A stretch of 64,000 nt of DNA, taken from the NCBI RefSeq assembly GCF_016863615.1, contig NZ_BOPF01000017.1, positions 1 to 64,000 of the forward strand, in the 5' to 3' direction. The notes below the pieces were generated by a model. It was given only the letters and a program-made list of their open reading frames with translations. It was not told the DNA's origin and searched no databases. The position numbers were made by a program, and so were the translations under genes. The stretch is from Virgisporangium aliadipatigenens (GTDB taxonomy: Bacteria; Actinomycetota; Actinomycetes; Mycobacteriales; Micromonosporaceae). This document shows, in pieces, positions 47,466 through 56,853 of this stretch; the first letter of the stretch is position 1, and every line of letters starts with the position of its first letter.

Positions 47466-47973
47466 CGAGCTGGAACGCCTCTGGACGCCACATCGCATGG
47501 CGTACATCAAGGGCGACGACCGGCCGACGGACGAGTCGAGTGAACGGTGCCCGTTCTGCCGCATCCCCGCGGACGACAGCGCGGAGTCGCTGGTGGTCGC
47601 CCGCGGGGAGACGGTGTTCGCGGTGCTGAACCTGTACCCGTACAACCCGGGTCACCTGATGGTGTGCCCGTACCGGCACGTGGCGGACTACACCGATCTC
47701 GACGCCGCCGAGACGGCCGAGGTCGCCGCGTTCACCCAGACGGCCATGCGGGTGATCCGCGCCGTCAGCAACGCGCACGGCTTCAACCTGGGCATGAACC
47801 AGGGCTCCGTCGCCGGTGCCGGCATCGCCGCCCACCTCCACCAGCACGTGGTGCCGAGGTGGGGCGGCGACACCAACTTCATGCCGGTCGTCGGCCGGAC
47901 GAAGGTGTTGCCGCAGCTCCTGGTCGACACCCGAAAAATGCTCGCTGATGCCTGGCCGTCCCCTAAGGGATGA
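47443..47973 (+). CDS. HIT-family hydrolase, probable Ap4A phosphorylase
   Basis: 176 residues. The histidine triad is H131-L-H133-Q-H135-V-V, with H133 the expected nucleophile. An N-terminal CPFC pair could bind zinc. Order thrS-HIT-pgsA matches M. tuberculosis, where the equivalent Rv2613c is an Ap4A phosphorylase, so it likely degrades the Ap4A that synthetases such as ThrS make. ATG 47443 overlaps thrS by 23 bases; GTG 47455 is an alternative. Confidence 0.9.
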   Translation: MWGPVQPDELERLWTPHRMAYIKGDDRPTDESSERCPFCRIPADDSAESLVVARGETVFAVLNLYPYNPGHLMVCPYRHVADYTDLDAAETAEVAAFTQTAMRVIRAVSNAHGFNLGMNQGSVAGAGIAAHLHQHVVPRWGGDTNFMPVVGRTKVLPQLLVDTRKMLADAWPSPKG

Positions 47974-48026
47974 ATCAACCCGTGGATTGACGCCCGCGTG
48001 ACGAAGATCCGGTGAAGATGATGAAG

Positions 48027-48051
48027 CGTGGCCTCCTGTGCGGAGGCCACG
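48027..48051. terminator. Bidirectional 10-bp stem-loop
   Basis: CGTGGCCTCC pairs exactly with GGAGGCCACG around loop TGTGC. It sits between the converging HIT and EF-G2 genes. Confidence 0.7.
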
Positions 48052-48077
48052 TCCATACTCCCGCGCAAGCGCTGCGG

Positions 48078-50237
48078 TCAGCGGTTGGCGTGCTCTTTCT
48101 TGACCTGTTCGGCCAGGTTGTGGGGCATCAGGTCGTAGCGGGCGAACGACCTGCTGAACGTTCCCGCGCCCGACGTCATGGCGCGCAGCTCGACGGCGTA
48201 GCGCACCAGTTCCGTCGCGGGAACCTCGGCGCGCACCACCGTGCGGTCGGCGTGTTCCTCGTCGGCCTCGGTGCCCAGCACCCGCCCGCGGCGCCCCGAC
48301 ATGTCGCTCATGACCGCGCCGACGAACTGGTCCGGCACGCGGATCGCCACCTCGTCGACCGGTTCGAGGAGGCTGACCGTGGTGTGCTCGGCGGCATCCT
48401 TGAGCGCCAGCTGACCGGCCGTCTGGAAGGCCGCGTCGGAGGAGTCCACCGAGTGCGCCTTGCCGTCGAAGAGCGTCACGCGCAGGTCCACGACCTGCTG
48501 GCCGGCGGCGATGCCGCGTTCCATCTGGGCCCGCACGCCCTTCTCCACGGAGGGGATGTAGTTGTGCGGCACCGCACCCCCGACGATCTTGTCGACGAAC
48601 TCGAACCCGGAGCCGCGCGGCAGCGGTTCGACCTCGATGTCGCACACGGCGTACTGGCCGTGGCCGCCGCTCTGCTTGACGTGCCGGCCGTGCCCCTTCG
48701 CCCGCCCCTGGAACGTCTCGCGCAGCGCCACCCGCACCGGCTCGGTGTCGAGGTCCACGCCGCCCGCCTTGAGCCGGTCGAGCACCACGTCGGCGTGTGC
48801 CTCGCCCATGCACCACAGCACCAGCTGATGCGTCTCGGCGTTGCGTTCCAGCCGCAGCGTGGGGTCACCGGCGACGAGCCGGTGCAGGTTCTTGGCGAGC
48901 GCGTCCTCGTCCGAACGGGTCTTCGCCACGATCGCGACGGGCAGCAGCGGCTCGGGCATCTCCCACGGGGCCATCAGCAGCGGATGTTCCTTGCCGGACA
49001 GCGTGTCCCCGGTCTCGGCGGTGGTCGACTTCGTGACGGCGCAGATGTCGCCGGCGACGCACTTGGGCGTCTCCCGCAGGGTGGCGCCGAGCGGCGTGTA
49101 CAGGTGGGCGAAGCGTTCGTCGGCGTCGTGGTCGGGGTGTCCGCGCTCGGCCATCCCGTGGCCGCTCACATGGATCACGGACTCCGGCGTGAGCGTTCCG
49201 CTGAAGACTCTGACCAGGGTGACCCGACCGACGTAGGAGTCGATGGTGGTCTTGACGACCTCGGCGGCGAGCGGCCCGTCGGGGTCGCAGGTGAGCACGT
49301 CGCGCGGCGAACCGTCGATCCCGGTGACGACCGGCAACGGATGCTCCAGCGGCGACGGGAAGCCCCTGGTCATCACCTCCAGCAGGCCCTCCAGGCCGAC
49401 ACCGGTCTCGGCGCAGACGGGAACGACCGGGTAGAAGTGCCCGCGCGCGACGGCCTTCTCCAGGTCCTCGATGATCACGTCGGTCTCGATCGTCTCGCCG
49501 GCGAGGTAACGGTCCATCAGGGACTCGTCCTCGCTCTCGGCGATGATGCCCTCGAGCAGCGTGCTGCGGGACTCCTCGATCAGCGGGAGGTGCTGGGGGT
49601 CGGGCTCGCGCACCTGCGCGGGGTACCCGTCGGAGTAGTCGAAGACCCGCTGGGTGATCAGGCCGATGAGTCCCTCGACCGAGTGACCGTCGTCGCCGAG
49701 CATCGGCAGGTACAGCGGCAGCACGTTGTCGCCGAACACCTGCTGGCACAGCGCGAGCGTCTCGTCGAAGTCGGCGCGCTGGTGGTCGAGGCGGGAGATC
49801 GCGACGGCGCGCGGCATGCCGACGTGCGCGCACTCCTCCCAGAGCGCGGCGGTGGCGGCGTCCATGCCGTCGACCGAGCAGACCACGAAGAGCGCGGCGT
49901 CGGCGGCGCGCAGCCCGGCGCGCAGTTCGCCGACGAAGTCCGCGTATCCGGGGGTGTCCAGCAGGTTGATCTTCACGCCGTCGTGCAGGACCGGCGCGCA
50001 GGCCAGCGCCACGGAGCGCTGCTGCTTGACCGACGCCGGATCCGAGTCGCAGACGGTGGTCCCCTCGGTCACGGAACCCGCCCGGCTCACCGTGCCGGTC
50101 GCCGCGAGCAGCGCCTCGACCAGCGTCGTCTTCCCCGCCCCGGAGTGGCCGACCACGACCACATTTCGCACCCTGGCGGGGTCCTCCACCGCCGGCGCGG
50201 CGCCGGCAACCCCCTTGTCCTGGTTTTTCTGCGCCAT
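48078..50237 (-). CDS. Elongation factor G-like protein EF-G2
   Basis: 719 residues from ATG 50237, with GGAGG upstream. Five-domain EF-G layout, but the GTPase motifs deviate: P-loop GHSGAGKTT (30-38), DTPGYADF (94-101), and SRLD (148-151) where EF-G has NKMD. This matches the actinobacterial EF-G2 group (FusA2-like), which are not the main translocase. Domain IV includes KQSGGHGQYAVCDIEVEPL. It lies inverted inside an otherwise conserved thrS-to-yebC gene order, between the HIT gene and pgsA. Confidence 0.9.
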   Translation of the reverse strand: MAQKNQDKGVAGAAPAVEDPARVRNVVVVGHSGAGKTTLVEALLAATGTVSRAGSVTEGTTVCDSDPASVKQQRSVALACAPVLHDGVKINLLDTPGYADFVGELRAGLRAADAALFVVCSVDGMDAATAALWEECAHVGMPRAVAISRLDHQRADFDETLALCQQVFGDNVLPLYLPMLGDDGHSVEGLIGLITQRVFDYSDGYPAQVREPDPQHLPLIEESRSTLLEGIIAESEDESLMDRYLAGETIETDVIIEDLEKAVARGHFYPVVPVCAETGVGLEGLLEVMTRGFPSPLEHPLPVVTGIDGSPRDVLTCDPDGPLAAEVVKTTIDSYVGRVTLVRVFSGTLTPESVIHVSGHGMAERGHPDHDADERFAHLYTPLGATLRETPKCVAGDICAVTKSTTAETGDTLSGKEHPLLMAPWEMPEPLLPVAIVAKTRSDEDALAKNLHRLVAGDPTLRLERNAETHQLVLWCMGEAHADVVLDRLKAGGVDLDTEPVRVALRETFQGRAKGHGRHVKQSGGHGQYAVCDIEVEPLPRGSGFEFVDKIVGGAVPHNYIPSVEKGVRAQMERGIAAGQQVVDLRVTLFDGKAHSVDSSDAAFQTAGQLALKDAAEHTTVSLLEPVDEVAIRVPDQFVGAVMSDMSGRRGRVLGTEADEEHADRTVVRAEVPATELVRYAVELRAMTSGAGTFSRSFARYDLMPHNLAEQVKKEHANR

Positions 50238-50293
50238 TACGCGCCTCCCGTCACCCGTAGTGTTCACGCCGTCTGTGAGGCAGTTCACTTTTC

Positions 50294-50336
50294 GGTTGTG
50301 TGCCGATCCCACACCCGAAACGTGTCGGACACAACC
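50294..50336. promoter_or_regulatory. Inverted repeat GGTTGTGT ... ACACAACC between EF-G2 and pgsA
   Basis: Eight-bp arms 27 bases apart lie in the 160-base divergent promoter region; the right arm is preceded by the small palindrome GTGTC-G-GACAC (50322-50332). Possibly an operator shared by both directions. Confidence 0.4.
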
Positions 50337-50397
50337 CCATCTGTCCGACCCGCCGGAGACTACGGCCCGTGCCGCGGCCGCTAAGGTGGAGGCCGCC

Positions 50398-51018
50398 ATG
50401 GCGAAGATCCTCAGTGGGACCCGGTCCACTCTTGCGCGGGTGGTCGACCCGGTCGCCGGCGCCCTCCTGCGCGCCGGCATCTCACCCGACGCCGTCACCG
50501 TCACCGGCACCGTCGGGGTGCTGATCGGGGCGATCGGCTTCGGTGCGCGCGGTCACCTCCTCCTCGGCACGCTGATCGTGACCGTCTCCTGCCTCACCGA
50601 CATGCTCGACGGCTCGATGGCGCGGCTGCGGGGCTACCCGACGAAGTTCGGGGCGTTCCTCGATTCGAGCATGGACCGCATCGCCGACGGCGCCGTCTTC
50701 GGTAGCGTCGCCTACTGGTGCGCGGTCAACGACCGCCGTTGGGCACTGGTCGCGGCCCTGATCGCTCTGGTAAGCGGGCAGCTCGTGTCGTACGTCCGGG
50801 CCCGCGCCGAGGGTCTCGGTCTGACCGCCAACGTCGGTCTGATGGAACGCACGGAGCGGCTGCTGCTCATCGGCATCGGCGGGCTGACCCAGGGGCTCGG
50901 GGTCGACCAGGGCATGCATGTCGTGCTCTGGATCCTGGCGGTCCTGTCGGTGTTCACCGTGGTGCAGCGGGTGGTGCACGTGCGCCGCGAAGCCGCCCTG
51001 GCCGACCCCCGCCCATGA
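50398..51018 (+). CDS. pgsA: Phosphatidylinositol-phosphate synthase (CDP-alcohol phosphatidyltransferase)
   Basis: This integral membrane enzyme couples CDP-diacylglycerol to inositol phosphate, the first step to PI and PIMs. The full motif is present: D68-x2-D71-G72-x2-A75-R76-x8-G85-x3-D89-x3-D93. It has 206 residues and six spans. ATG 50398 is preceded by GGTGGAGG. It starts the operon pgsA, patA-like acyltransferase and pimA. The symbol follows the M. tuberculosis name pgsA1. Confidence 0.94.
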   Translation: MAKILSGTRSTLARVVDPVAGALLRAGISPDAVTVTGTVGVLIGAIGFGARGHLLLGTLIVTVSCLTDMLDGSMARLRGYPTKFGAFLDSSMDRIADGAVFGSVAYWCAVNDRRWALVAALIALVSGQLVSYVRARAEGLGLTANVGLMERTERLLLIGIGGLTQGLGVDQGMHVVLWILAVLSVFTVVQRVVHVRREAALADPRP

Positions 51019-51911
51019 GTAAATTTGTAGATCTCGGCTACGGGGCCGCCTGGCGGATCGTGAAGGCGTTGCCCGCCGGGGTGACGCGGCCCGTCTTCGT
51101 CGCCGGTGCCGACCTGGCCGCCCGCCGGCGCGGCAAGGGCACGCAGCGCCTGCGCGACAACCTGCGCCGCGTCGTCGGCCCCGACCTGCCCGAACCCGAA
51201 CTCGACGCGCTGGTCCGCCAGGGCCTGCGCTCCTACGCGCGGTACTGGCAGGAGGCGTTCCGGCTGCCGGCGCTGAGCCGCGACCAGTTGCGCGCCGGCT
51301 TCCGTCTGGACGGCGCGGAGATGCTCGCCGAGAACGTCGCCAACAAGGTCGGCTCGATCGTGGCGCTCCCGCACGGCGGCAACTGGGACGCCGCCGGGGC
51401 GTGGGTGGCCGCACAGGGCTGGCCCATCACCACCGTGGCCGAACGCCTCAAGCCCGAGTCCGTCTACGAACGCTTCCTCGCGTACCGGCGCGCGCTCGGC
51501 ATGGAGATCATCCCGCTGACCGGCGGGGAGAAGCCGCCGCTCGACGTCCTCGAACAGCGGGTGCGCGACGGCGCGGTCGTTCCGCTGCTGGCCGACCGGG
51601 ACCTGTCCAGCCGGGGTGTCGAGGTGACGTTCTTCGGCGGGCGCACCCGGATGCCGCCGGGGCCGGCGCTGCTGGCACTGCGCACCGGGTGCCCGCTGTA
51701 CGTCGCGCACATGTGGTACGAGAAGGACATCCCGGTGGCCGCCCTGGAAGGCCCGGTCGAGCCCCCCACGGGCGGCCCGCTCGACCAGCGCGTCCGCGAA
51801 CTGACCCAGCGCGTCGCCGACCTGCTGGCGAGCGGAATCGCCCGGCATCCGGCCGACTGGCACATGCTGCAACGCATGTGGCTCCCCGAACCGGCCAGAG
51901 CCGCGGGCTGA
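51015..51911 (+). CDS. Phosphatidylinositol mannoside acyltransferase
   Basis: 298 residues of the LPLAT/HtrB family. The catalytic HX4D motif is H120-GGNW-D125 in LPHGGNWDAAG. It is the equivalent of PatA/Rv2611c, which acylates the PimA-added mannose on the inner leaflet. ATG 51015 overlaps the pgsA stop (ATGA), and pimA follows 11 bases later. Confidence 0.93.
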   Translation: MSKFVDLGYGAAWRIVKALPAGVTRPVFVAGADLAARRRGKGTQRLRDNLRRVVGPDLPEPELDALVRQGLRSYARYWQEAFRLPALSRDQLRAGFRLDGAEMLAENVANKVGSIVALPHGGNWDAAGAWVAAQGWPITTVAERLKPESVYERFLAYRRALGMEIIPLTGGEKPPLDVLEQRVRDGAVVPLLADRDLSSRGVEVTFFGGRTRMPPGPALLALRTGCPLYVAHMWYEKDIPVAALEGPVEPPTGGPLDQRVRELTQRVADLLASGIARHPADWHMLQRMWLPEPARAAG

Positions 51912-51922
51912 GGGGAGCCGGC

Positions 51923-53065
51923 GTGCGGATCGGCATCGTGTGCCCGTACTCGTTCGAGGTACCGGGCGGTGTGCAGAACCACGTCCGCGACCTCGCCGAG
52001 ACCCTGATCGAGATGGGCCACGAGGTGAGCGTGCTCGCCCCGGCCGACGAGGACGCCGAGCTGCCGCCGTACGTCGTGGCGGCCGGGCGGGCGGTGCCGG
52101 TGCCGTACAACGGGTCGGTGGCGCGGCTGCAGTTCGGGCCGATCGCGGCGATGCGCACCCGCCGCTGGCTGCAGGCCGGGGACTTCGACGTGGTGCACGT
52201 CCACGAACCGGTGAGCCCCGGCCTGTCCATGTACGCCGCGATGTACTCGGACGCGCCGGTCGTGGCGACGTTCCACACGGCGACGCCGCGCTCCCGGGCC
52301 ATGGCCGCCGCGCAGGGCATCCTGCAGCCCGTTCTGGAGAAGATCACCGGGCGCATCGCCGTGAGCGAGCTGGCCCGCAAGGTGCAGGTGGAGCACCTCG
52401 GCGGCTCCGCGTGGGAGATCCCGAACGGCGTCTCGGTCGCGAAGTTCGCCGAGGCGGAGCCGCTGCCCGGGTGGCCGGGTGCCGGTGGGGCGATCGGGTT
52501 CCTCGGCCGGTTCACCGAGCCGCGCAAGGGGTTCCCGCTGTTGCGCGAGGCGTTCGTGGCGTTGGCGGCGCGCCGGCGCGACCTGCGGCTGCTGGTCGCC
52601 GGCCCGGGGGACCCCGACGACGTGCTCGAACAGGTGCCGGCAGGCGTCCGGGAACGGGTGGTGTTCCTGGGCCTCGTCTCCGAGGAGGACAAGCGCAGGA
52701 TGCTGCGCAGCGTCGACCTGTACGTGGCGCCCAACACCGGCGGTGAGTCGTTCGGCATGATCCTGACCGAGGCGATGGCGGCCGGAACGCCCGTCGTGGC
52801 GAGCGACCTGGAGGCCTTCCGGGCCGTGCTCGACGGCGGCCGCGCGGGCGCCCTCTTCCGGACCGGCGACTCCACCGACCTGTGTGAGGTCCTGGCCGGC
52901 CTGCTCGACGACGCCGCCGCCCGCGCCGAACTCGTCGCCCGCGCCGCCCGGGCGGTGTCCCGCTTCGACTGGCCGGTCCTCGCGAAGCGGGTGCTGGAGG
53001 TGTACGCGACGGCGATCGAGGTGCACGCCGTCGACACCGGTCCCGACTGGCGAAGCTCATCCTAA
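51923..53065 (+). CDS. pimA: Phosphatidylinositol alpha-mannosyltransferase PimA
   Basis: This GT4 glycosyltransferase uses GDP-mannose to put the first mannose on PI at the inner leaflet. 380 residues; opening SFEVPGGVQNHVRDLA binds the nucleotide sugar. H118 in ATFHTATP matches the catalytic histidine of M. smegmatis PimA. The E-x7-E pair is in ESFGMILTEA near 275. GTG 51923 is preceded by GGGGAG. Confidence 0.95.
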   Translation: MRIGIVCPYSFEVPGGVQNHVRDLAETLIEMGHEVSVLAPADEDAELPPYVVAAGRAVPVPYNGSVARLQFGPIAAMRTRRWLQAGDFDVVHVHEPVSPGLSMYAAMYSDAPVVATFHTATPRSRAMAAAQGILQPVLEKITGRIAVSELARKVQVEHLGGSAWEIPNGVSVAKFAEAEPLPGWPGAGGAIGFLGRFTEPRKGFPLLREAFVALAARRRDLRLLVAGPGDPDDVLEQVPAGVRERVVFLGLVSEEDKRRMLRSVDLYVAPNTGGESFGMILTEAMAAGTPVVASDLEAFRAVLDGGRAGALFRTGDSTDLCEVLAGLLDDAAARAELVARAARAVSRFDWPVLAKRVLEVYATAIEVHAVDTGPDWRSSS

Positions 53066-53070
53066 GTAGC

Positions 53071-53571
53071 ATGCCCGCCATGTGGTGGCTCGCGGGGGCA
53101 GCGGTGCTGGTGGTGCTGCTGGGCCTCTACGTCTTCTGGATGTCCGGGCGGGTAGACCGGTGCCACGCCCGGGCCTCCGCCGCGCAGGCCGCCCTGGACG
53201 CGCACCTGGTCCGCCGGGCCGCCGCCGCGCTGGCCCTGGCCGGCACCTCGGGGGACGAGCAGCTGCGCTGGGCCGCCCGGGTGGCGCTGGACGCCGCCCA
53301 CGACGAGCGCGAGGCCGCCGAGAACGACCTCACCCGCGTCCTGCGCGAGCACCACAAGAAGGTCGCCGGCAGTGATCCCGACCACGCGGACGACGCGGAT
53401 GTGGTGGCGGCGAGCCGCCGCGCGGCATTGGCCCGGCAGGTGCACAACGACCTGGTCCGGGACGCGCTGTCGTTGCGGCGGCGCCGCCTGGTGCGCCTGT
53501 TGCGGCTGGCCAGGCGGCATGCCCGCCCCGCCTACTTCGACATCGACGACCCGGTGCTCGACCGGGCCTGA
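53071..53571 (+). CDS. Single-span membrane protein, unknown function
   Basis: 166 residues. One N-terminal span (MWWLAGAAVLVVLLGLYVFWM), then a charged helical body with RVDRCHARASAAQAALDAHLVRR, which resembles the start of LemA-like coiled coils. It follows pimA by five bases and precedes pdxS, a position occupied by similar proteins in other actinobacteria. Function unknown. Confidence 0.82.
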   Translation: MPAMWWLAGAAVLVVLLGLYVFWMSGRVDRCHARASAAQAALDAHLVRRAAAALALAGTSGDEQLRWAARVALDAAHDEREAAENDLTRVLREHHKKVAGSDPDHADDADVVAASRRAALARQVHNDLVRDALSLRRRRLVRLLRLARRHARPAYFDIDDPVLDRA

Positions 53572-53678
53572 CCCGGGCCGGTGACGGGCCGCGGTGTGGA
53601 AATTGGACGTGGGCGACCGGCAACCGGCCGGACGTACGATGAGGGCGAACCCACGCTTTCCGCAAGGAGTGATCGACC

Positions 53679-54587
53679 GTGTCCACCGAACCCGTCACCA
53701 GTGCGCCCGTCACCGGTACCGCCCGCGTCAAGCGCGGCATGGCCGAGATGCTCAAGGGCGGGGTGATCATGGATGTGGTCAACGCCGATCAGGCGAAGAT
53801 CGCCGAGGACGCCGGCGCCGTCGCCGTCATGGCCCTCGAGCGTGTGCCCGCCGACATCCGCGCCGAGGGCGGCGTCTCCCGGATGAGCGACCCCGACATG
53901 GTCGAGGGCATCATCAACGCGGTCTCCATCCCGGTGATGGCCAAGGCGCGCATCGGTCACTTCGTCGAGGCACAGGTGCTGCAGGCCATCGGCGTCGACT
54001 ACGTGGACGAGTCGGAGGTGCTGACCCCCGCCGACGAGGCCAACCACATCGACAAGTGGGCGTTCACGGTGCCGTTCGTGTGCGGGGCCACCAACCTGGG
54101 CGAGGCGCTGCGCCGCATCGCCGAGGGCGCGGCGATGATCCGTTCCAAGGGCGAGGCCGGCACCGGCAACGTCGTCGAGGCGACCCGGCACATGCGCCAG
54201 ATCCGTGCCGACATCCGCCGGCTCACGATCCTCGACGACACCGAGCTGTTCGCCGCCGCGAAGGAGCTGCGGGCGCCGTTCGAGCTGGTCAAGGAGATCA
54301 GTGAGACGGGCAAGCTGCCGGTCGTGCTGTTCACCGCCGGCGGCATCGCCACTCCGGCCGACGCCGCGATGATGATGCAGCTGGGCGCCGAGGGCGTCTT
54401 CGTCGGCTCCGGCATCTTCAAGTCGGGCGACCCGGCGAAGCGGGCGGCGGCGATCGTGAAGGCGACGACGTTCCACGACGATCCCGACGTGATCGCGAAG
54501 GTCTCGCGGGGTCTCGGCGAGGCGATGGTCGGTATCAACGTCGCTACGCTCCCCGACGAGCAGCGCCTCGCCACGCGCGGTTGGTGA
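53679..54587 (+). CDS. pdxS: Pyridoxal 5'-phosphate synthase, lyase subunit PdxS
   Basis: This subunit makes PLP directly from ribose 5-phosphate, glyceraldehyde 3-phosphate and ammonia delivered by PdxT. Catalytic D32, K89 (MAKARIGH) and K157 (RSKGEAGTG) correspond to the known aspartate and two lysines of the family. 302 residues. GTG 53679 follows AAGGAG. TACGAT (53635-53640) is a possible -10 box, so it may have its own promoter in the 107-base gap. Confidence 0.97.
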   Translation: MSTEPVTSAPVTGTARVKRGMAEMLKGGVIMDVVNADQAKIAEDAGAVAVMALERVPADIRAEGGVSRMSDPDMVEGIINAVSIPVMAKARIGHFVEAQVLQAIGVDYVDESEVLTPADEANHIDKWAFTVPFVCGATNLGEALRRIAEGAAMIRSKGEAGTGNVVEATRHMRQIRADIRRLTILDDTELFAAAKELRAPFELVKEISETGKLPVVLFTAGGIATPADAAMMMQLGAEGVFVGSGIFKSGDPAKRAAAIVKATTFHDDPDVIAKVSRGLGEAMVGINVATLPDEQRLATRGW

Positions 54588-54603
54588 GCTGACTTGAGCG
54601 CGT

Positions 54604-54682
54604 CGGGGGCGCCGGGCGGGGCCCGGAGGGAGCGGAGCGCAGTGGAGCGGAAGGAGGGCACCGCCACGAGGCGGCGCCCCCG
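54604..54682 (+). repeat. Long-range 11-bp inverted repeat between pdxS and pdxT
   Basis: CGGGGGCGCCG (54604-54614) pairs exactly with CGGCGCCCCCG (54672-54682), with a 57-base loop that contains gagcggagcgcagtggagcgg, a short-repeat sequence common in GC-rich actinobacterial spacers. It could adjust the amount of pdxT mRNA relative to pdxS. Confidence 0.55.
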
Positions 54683-54697
54683 GCTGGGCGGGAAGCA

Positions 54698-55285
54698 ATG
54701 ATTATCGGGGTTCTCGCTCTTCAGGGCGATGTCCGGGAACATCTGGCGGCACTGGCCGAGTGCGACGTGATCGCGCGGCCGGTGCGCCGTCCGGCTGAAC
54801 TGGACGACGTCGACGCCATCGTCATCCCCGGCGGGGAGTCGACGACCATGAGCAAGCTGCTGGTCGACTTCGAGCTGTTCGAACCGCTGCACAAGCGCAT
54901 CGCCGAGGGTCTGCCCGCGTTCGGCTCCTGCGCCGGCATGATCATGCTGGCCGACGAGGTGCTCGACGGCCGCCCGGACCAGCGCAGCCTCGGCGGGATC
55001 GACATGACCGTGCGGCGCAACGCGTTCGGCCGGCAGGTCGACTCGTTCGAGAAGGAGATCGAGCTGAGCGGGGTGGACGGGCCGGTCCACGCGGTCTTCA
55101 TCCGGGCACCCTGGGTGGAGCGCGTGGGCGAGGGGGTGACAGTGATCGGCGAGGTCGACGGTAGGATCGTCGCGGTACGCCAGCGGAACGTCCTCGCCAC
55201 CGCCTTCCACCCCGAGCTCACCGGTGACCTGCGGGTCCATCGTCTCTTTGTGGACATGGCGCGGGCCCAGCAGACGGAGGGGTAA
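54698..55285 (+). CDS. pdxT: Pyridoxal 5'-phosphate synthase, glutaminase subunit PdxT
   Basis: This class I glutamine amidotransferase supplies ammonia to PdxS. The triad is C78 (FGSCAGM), H171 and E173 (FHPELTGD). The GGEST oxyanion loop is at 45-49. 195 residues is normal. Its stop overlaps the yebC start as TAATG. Confidence 0.96.
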   Translation: MIIGVLALQGDVREHLAALAECDVIARPVRRPAELDDVDAIVIPGGESTTMSKLLVDFELFEPLHKRIAEGLPAFGSCAGMIMLADEVLDGRPDQRSLGGIDMTVRRNAFGRQVDSFEKEIELSGVDGPVHAVFIRAPWVERVGEGVTVIGEVDGRIVAVRQRNVLATAFHPELTGDLRVHRLFVDMARAQQTEG

Positions 55286-56034
55286 TGTCCGGCCACTCAA
55301 AGTGGGCGACCACCAAGCACAAGAAGGCCGTCATCGATGCCAAGCGCGGCAAGCTGTTCGCGCGCCTGATCAAGAACATCGAGGTGGCAGCCCGCACGGG
55401 CGGCGGTGACCCGGCCGGTAACCCGACGCTCTTCGACGCGATCCAGAAGGCCCGCAAGAGCAGCGTCCCGATCGACAACATCGACCGCGCCGTCAAGCGT
55501 GGCTCCGGTGCCGAGGCCGGTGGCGCCGACTGGCAGACCGCCAACTACGAGGGCTACGGCCCCAACGGCGTCGCGCTGCTGATCGAGTGCCTGACGGACA
55601 ACCGCAACCGTGCCGCGACGGAGGTGCGCACCGCGCTCACCCGCAACGGCGGCAGCCTCGCCGACGCCGGCAGCGTGTCGTACATGTTCACGCGCAAGGG
55701 CGTCGTGATCGTGCCCAAGGGCGAGCTGTCCGAGGACGACCTGATGGAGGCCGTGCTCGAGGCCGGTGCCGAGGAGATCAACGACCTCGGCGAGGCGTTC
55801 GAGGTGGTGTCGGCCCCGACCGACCTCGTGGCGGTGCGCACCGCCCTGCAGGAGGCCGGCATCGAGTACGAATCGGCGGAGTCGTCGTTCGTGCCGAGCG
55901 TGCAGGTGCCGCTGGACGCCGAGGGTGCGACCAAGGTGTTCAAGCTGATCGACGCGTTGGAGGACTGCGACGACGTGCAGAACGTCTACGCGAACTTCGA
56001 CGTCTCCGACGAGGTCATGGCCGCCGTCGGCTGA
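55285..56034 (+). CDS. yebC: YebC/PmpR-family protein
   Basis: 249 residues of the TACO1/YebC family, described as transcription regulators and, more recently, as relieving ribosome stalling on proline stretches. Signature opening [21 protein letters not shown] and the central [19 protein letters not shown] are intact. It follows pdxT as in mycobacteria. The usual ruvCAB genes do not follow here. Confidence 0.95.
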   Translation: MSGHSKWATTKHKKAVIDAKRGKLFARLIKNIEVAARTGGGDPAGNPTLFDAIQKARKSSVPIDNIDRAVKRGSGAEAGGADWQTANYEGYGPNGVALLIECLTDNRNRAATEVRTALTRNGGSLADAGSVSYMFTRKGVVIVPKGELSEDDLMEAVLEAGAEEINDLGEAFEVVSAPTDLVAVRTALQEAGIEYESAESSFVPSVQVPLDAEGATKVFKLIDALEDCDDVQNVYANFDVSDEVMAAVG

Positions 56035-56050
56035 GGTTCTTCAGGGGCAC

Positions 56051-56059
56051 TTATCCACA
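56051..56059. promoter_or_regulatory. Single DnaA-box-like sequence TTATCCACA
   Basis: An exact match to the E. coli DnaA consensus, 16 bases after the yebC stop. Actinobacterial boxes are usually TTGTCCACA. No second box is nearby, so an origin is not suggested. Confidence 0.4.
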
Positions 56060-56230
56060 GGCGGAAAGTGAGAGTTCCCCCTCCGTGGTCGACCGGTCTA
56101 GCGTCTTTGCCATGACGAACGGACAAAGTCGATCAATGAGGGGGACACTCGTGGACGGCCTGGGAGTCGGTGGCTGATGACCGCCACGCTCGAAGCCTCT
56201 ACGCTGGTTCAGAGGAGGTGCACACGGGCG

Positions 56231-56773
56231 ATGACCGGTCTGACGCTGCCGCCGATAGAGCACATCGATGTCGACGACCTTGCCGCTCTCCCCGAGGGCT
56301 ACCGCTACGAATTGCACGAGGGAAACCTCGTCATCATGACCCCGTCCACGTTCTGGCACAAAGCGATGGCACGGCGACTGCTGCTGATGCTCCACGCGGC
56401 GGGTGTCGAGGTTTTTCAGGATCCGGGGATTCGGGGCGACCGTCCACGCGATCTCCGCCTGCCCGACCTCGGTGTGGTCATCCGGTTGCCGGCCGGCCTC
56501 GCGTCGTACTCCAACCTTCCCGGCTCGGCCTACAGCCTCGTCGTCGAGATCGTCTCCGCCCACTCGCAAAACGGCGAGTACACCGACAAGGCGCTCTGGT
56601 ACGCGCGGCAGGGGATCCCGGAGTACTGGATCGTGGACGAGACACCCGAGCACGACGACGATGACGGGTTGGTGCACATCCATCACCTGACGCTTACCGG
56701 CGGGGAGCCCGCGTACGTGCGTCAGCGGACGGTGTTGCTCTCCGAGTTGGAGAAGGAACGCTCAGCCGAGTAA
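56231..56773 (+). CDS. Uma2-family (DUF820) endonuclease-like protein
   Basis: 180 residues of the PD-(D/E)XK superfamily. Signatures LPEGYRYELHEGNLVIMTPS, LRLPDLGVV and SLVVEIVSAHSQNGEYTDKALWYARQGIPEYWIVD include the D, E and K positions of the fold. Function is unknown in the family. I chose ATG 56231, preceded by AGGAGG at 56213-56218; ATG 56177 is also possible because it overlaps (TGATG) the end of a 21-residue upstream ORF (56112-56177). Confidence 0.85.
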   Translation: MTGLTLPPIEHIDVDDLAALPEGYRYELHEGNLVIMTPSTFWHKAMARRLLLMLHAAGVEVFQDPGIRGDRPRDLRLPDLGVVIRLPAGLASYSNLPGSAYSLVVEIVSAHSQNGEYTDKALWYARQGIPEYWIVDETPEHDDDDGLVHIHHLTLTGGEPAYVRQRTVLLSELEKERSAE

Positions 56774-56853
56774 CGCGGCTCTGGTTTCATCTCACACTTC
56801 GGAGGATCATCCATTCCGATTGGCAAGCTCGCGGATCGGGAAGGAACCAGTGC

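Noticed and set aside
50398-51018. pgsA as phosphatidylglycerophosphate synthase
   Set aside because: The gene order with patA-like and pimA genes fits the mycobacterial pgsA1 locus, which makes phosphatidylinositol phosphate.
56051-56059. Replication origin near the DnaA box
   Set aside because: Only one box is present, and no dnaA, dnaN or AT-rich unwinding region is near.
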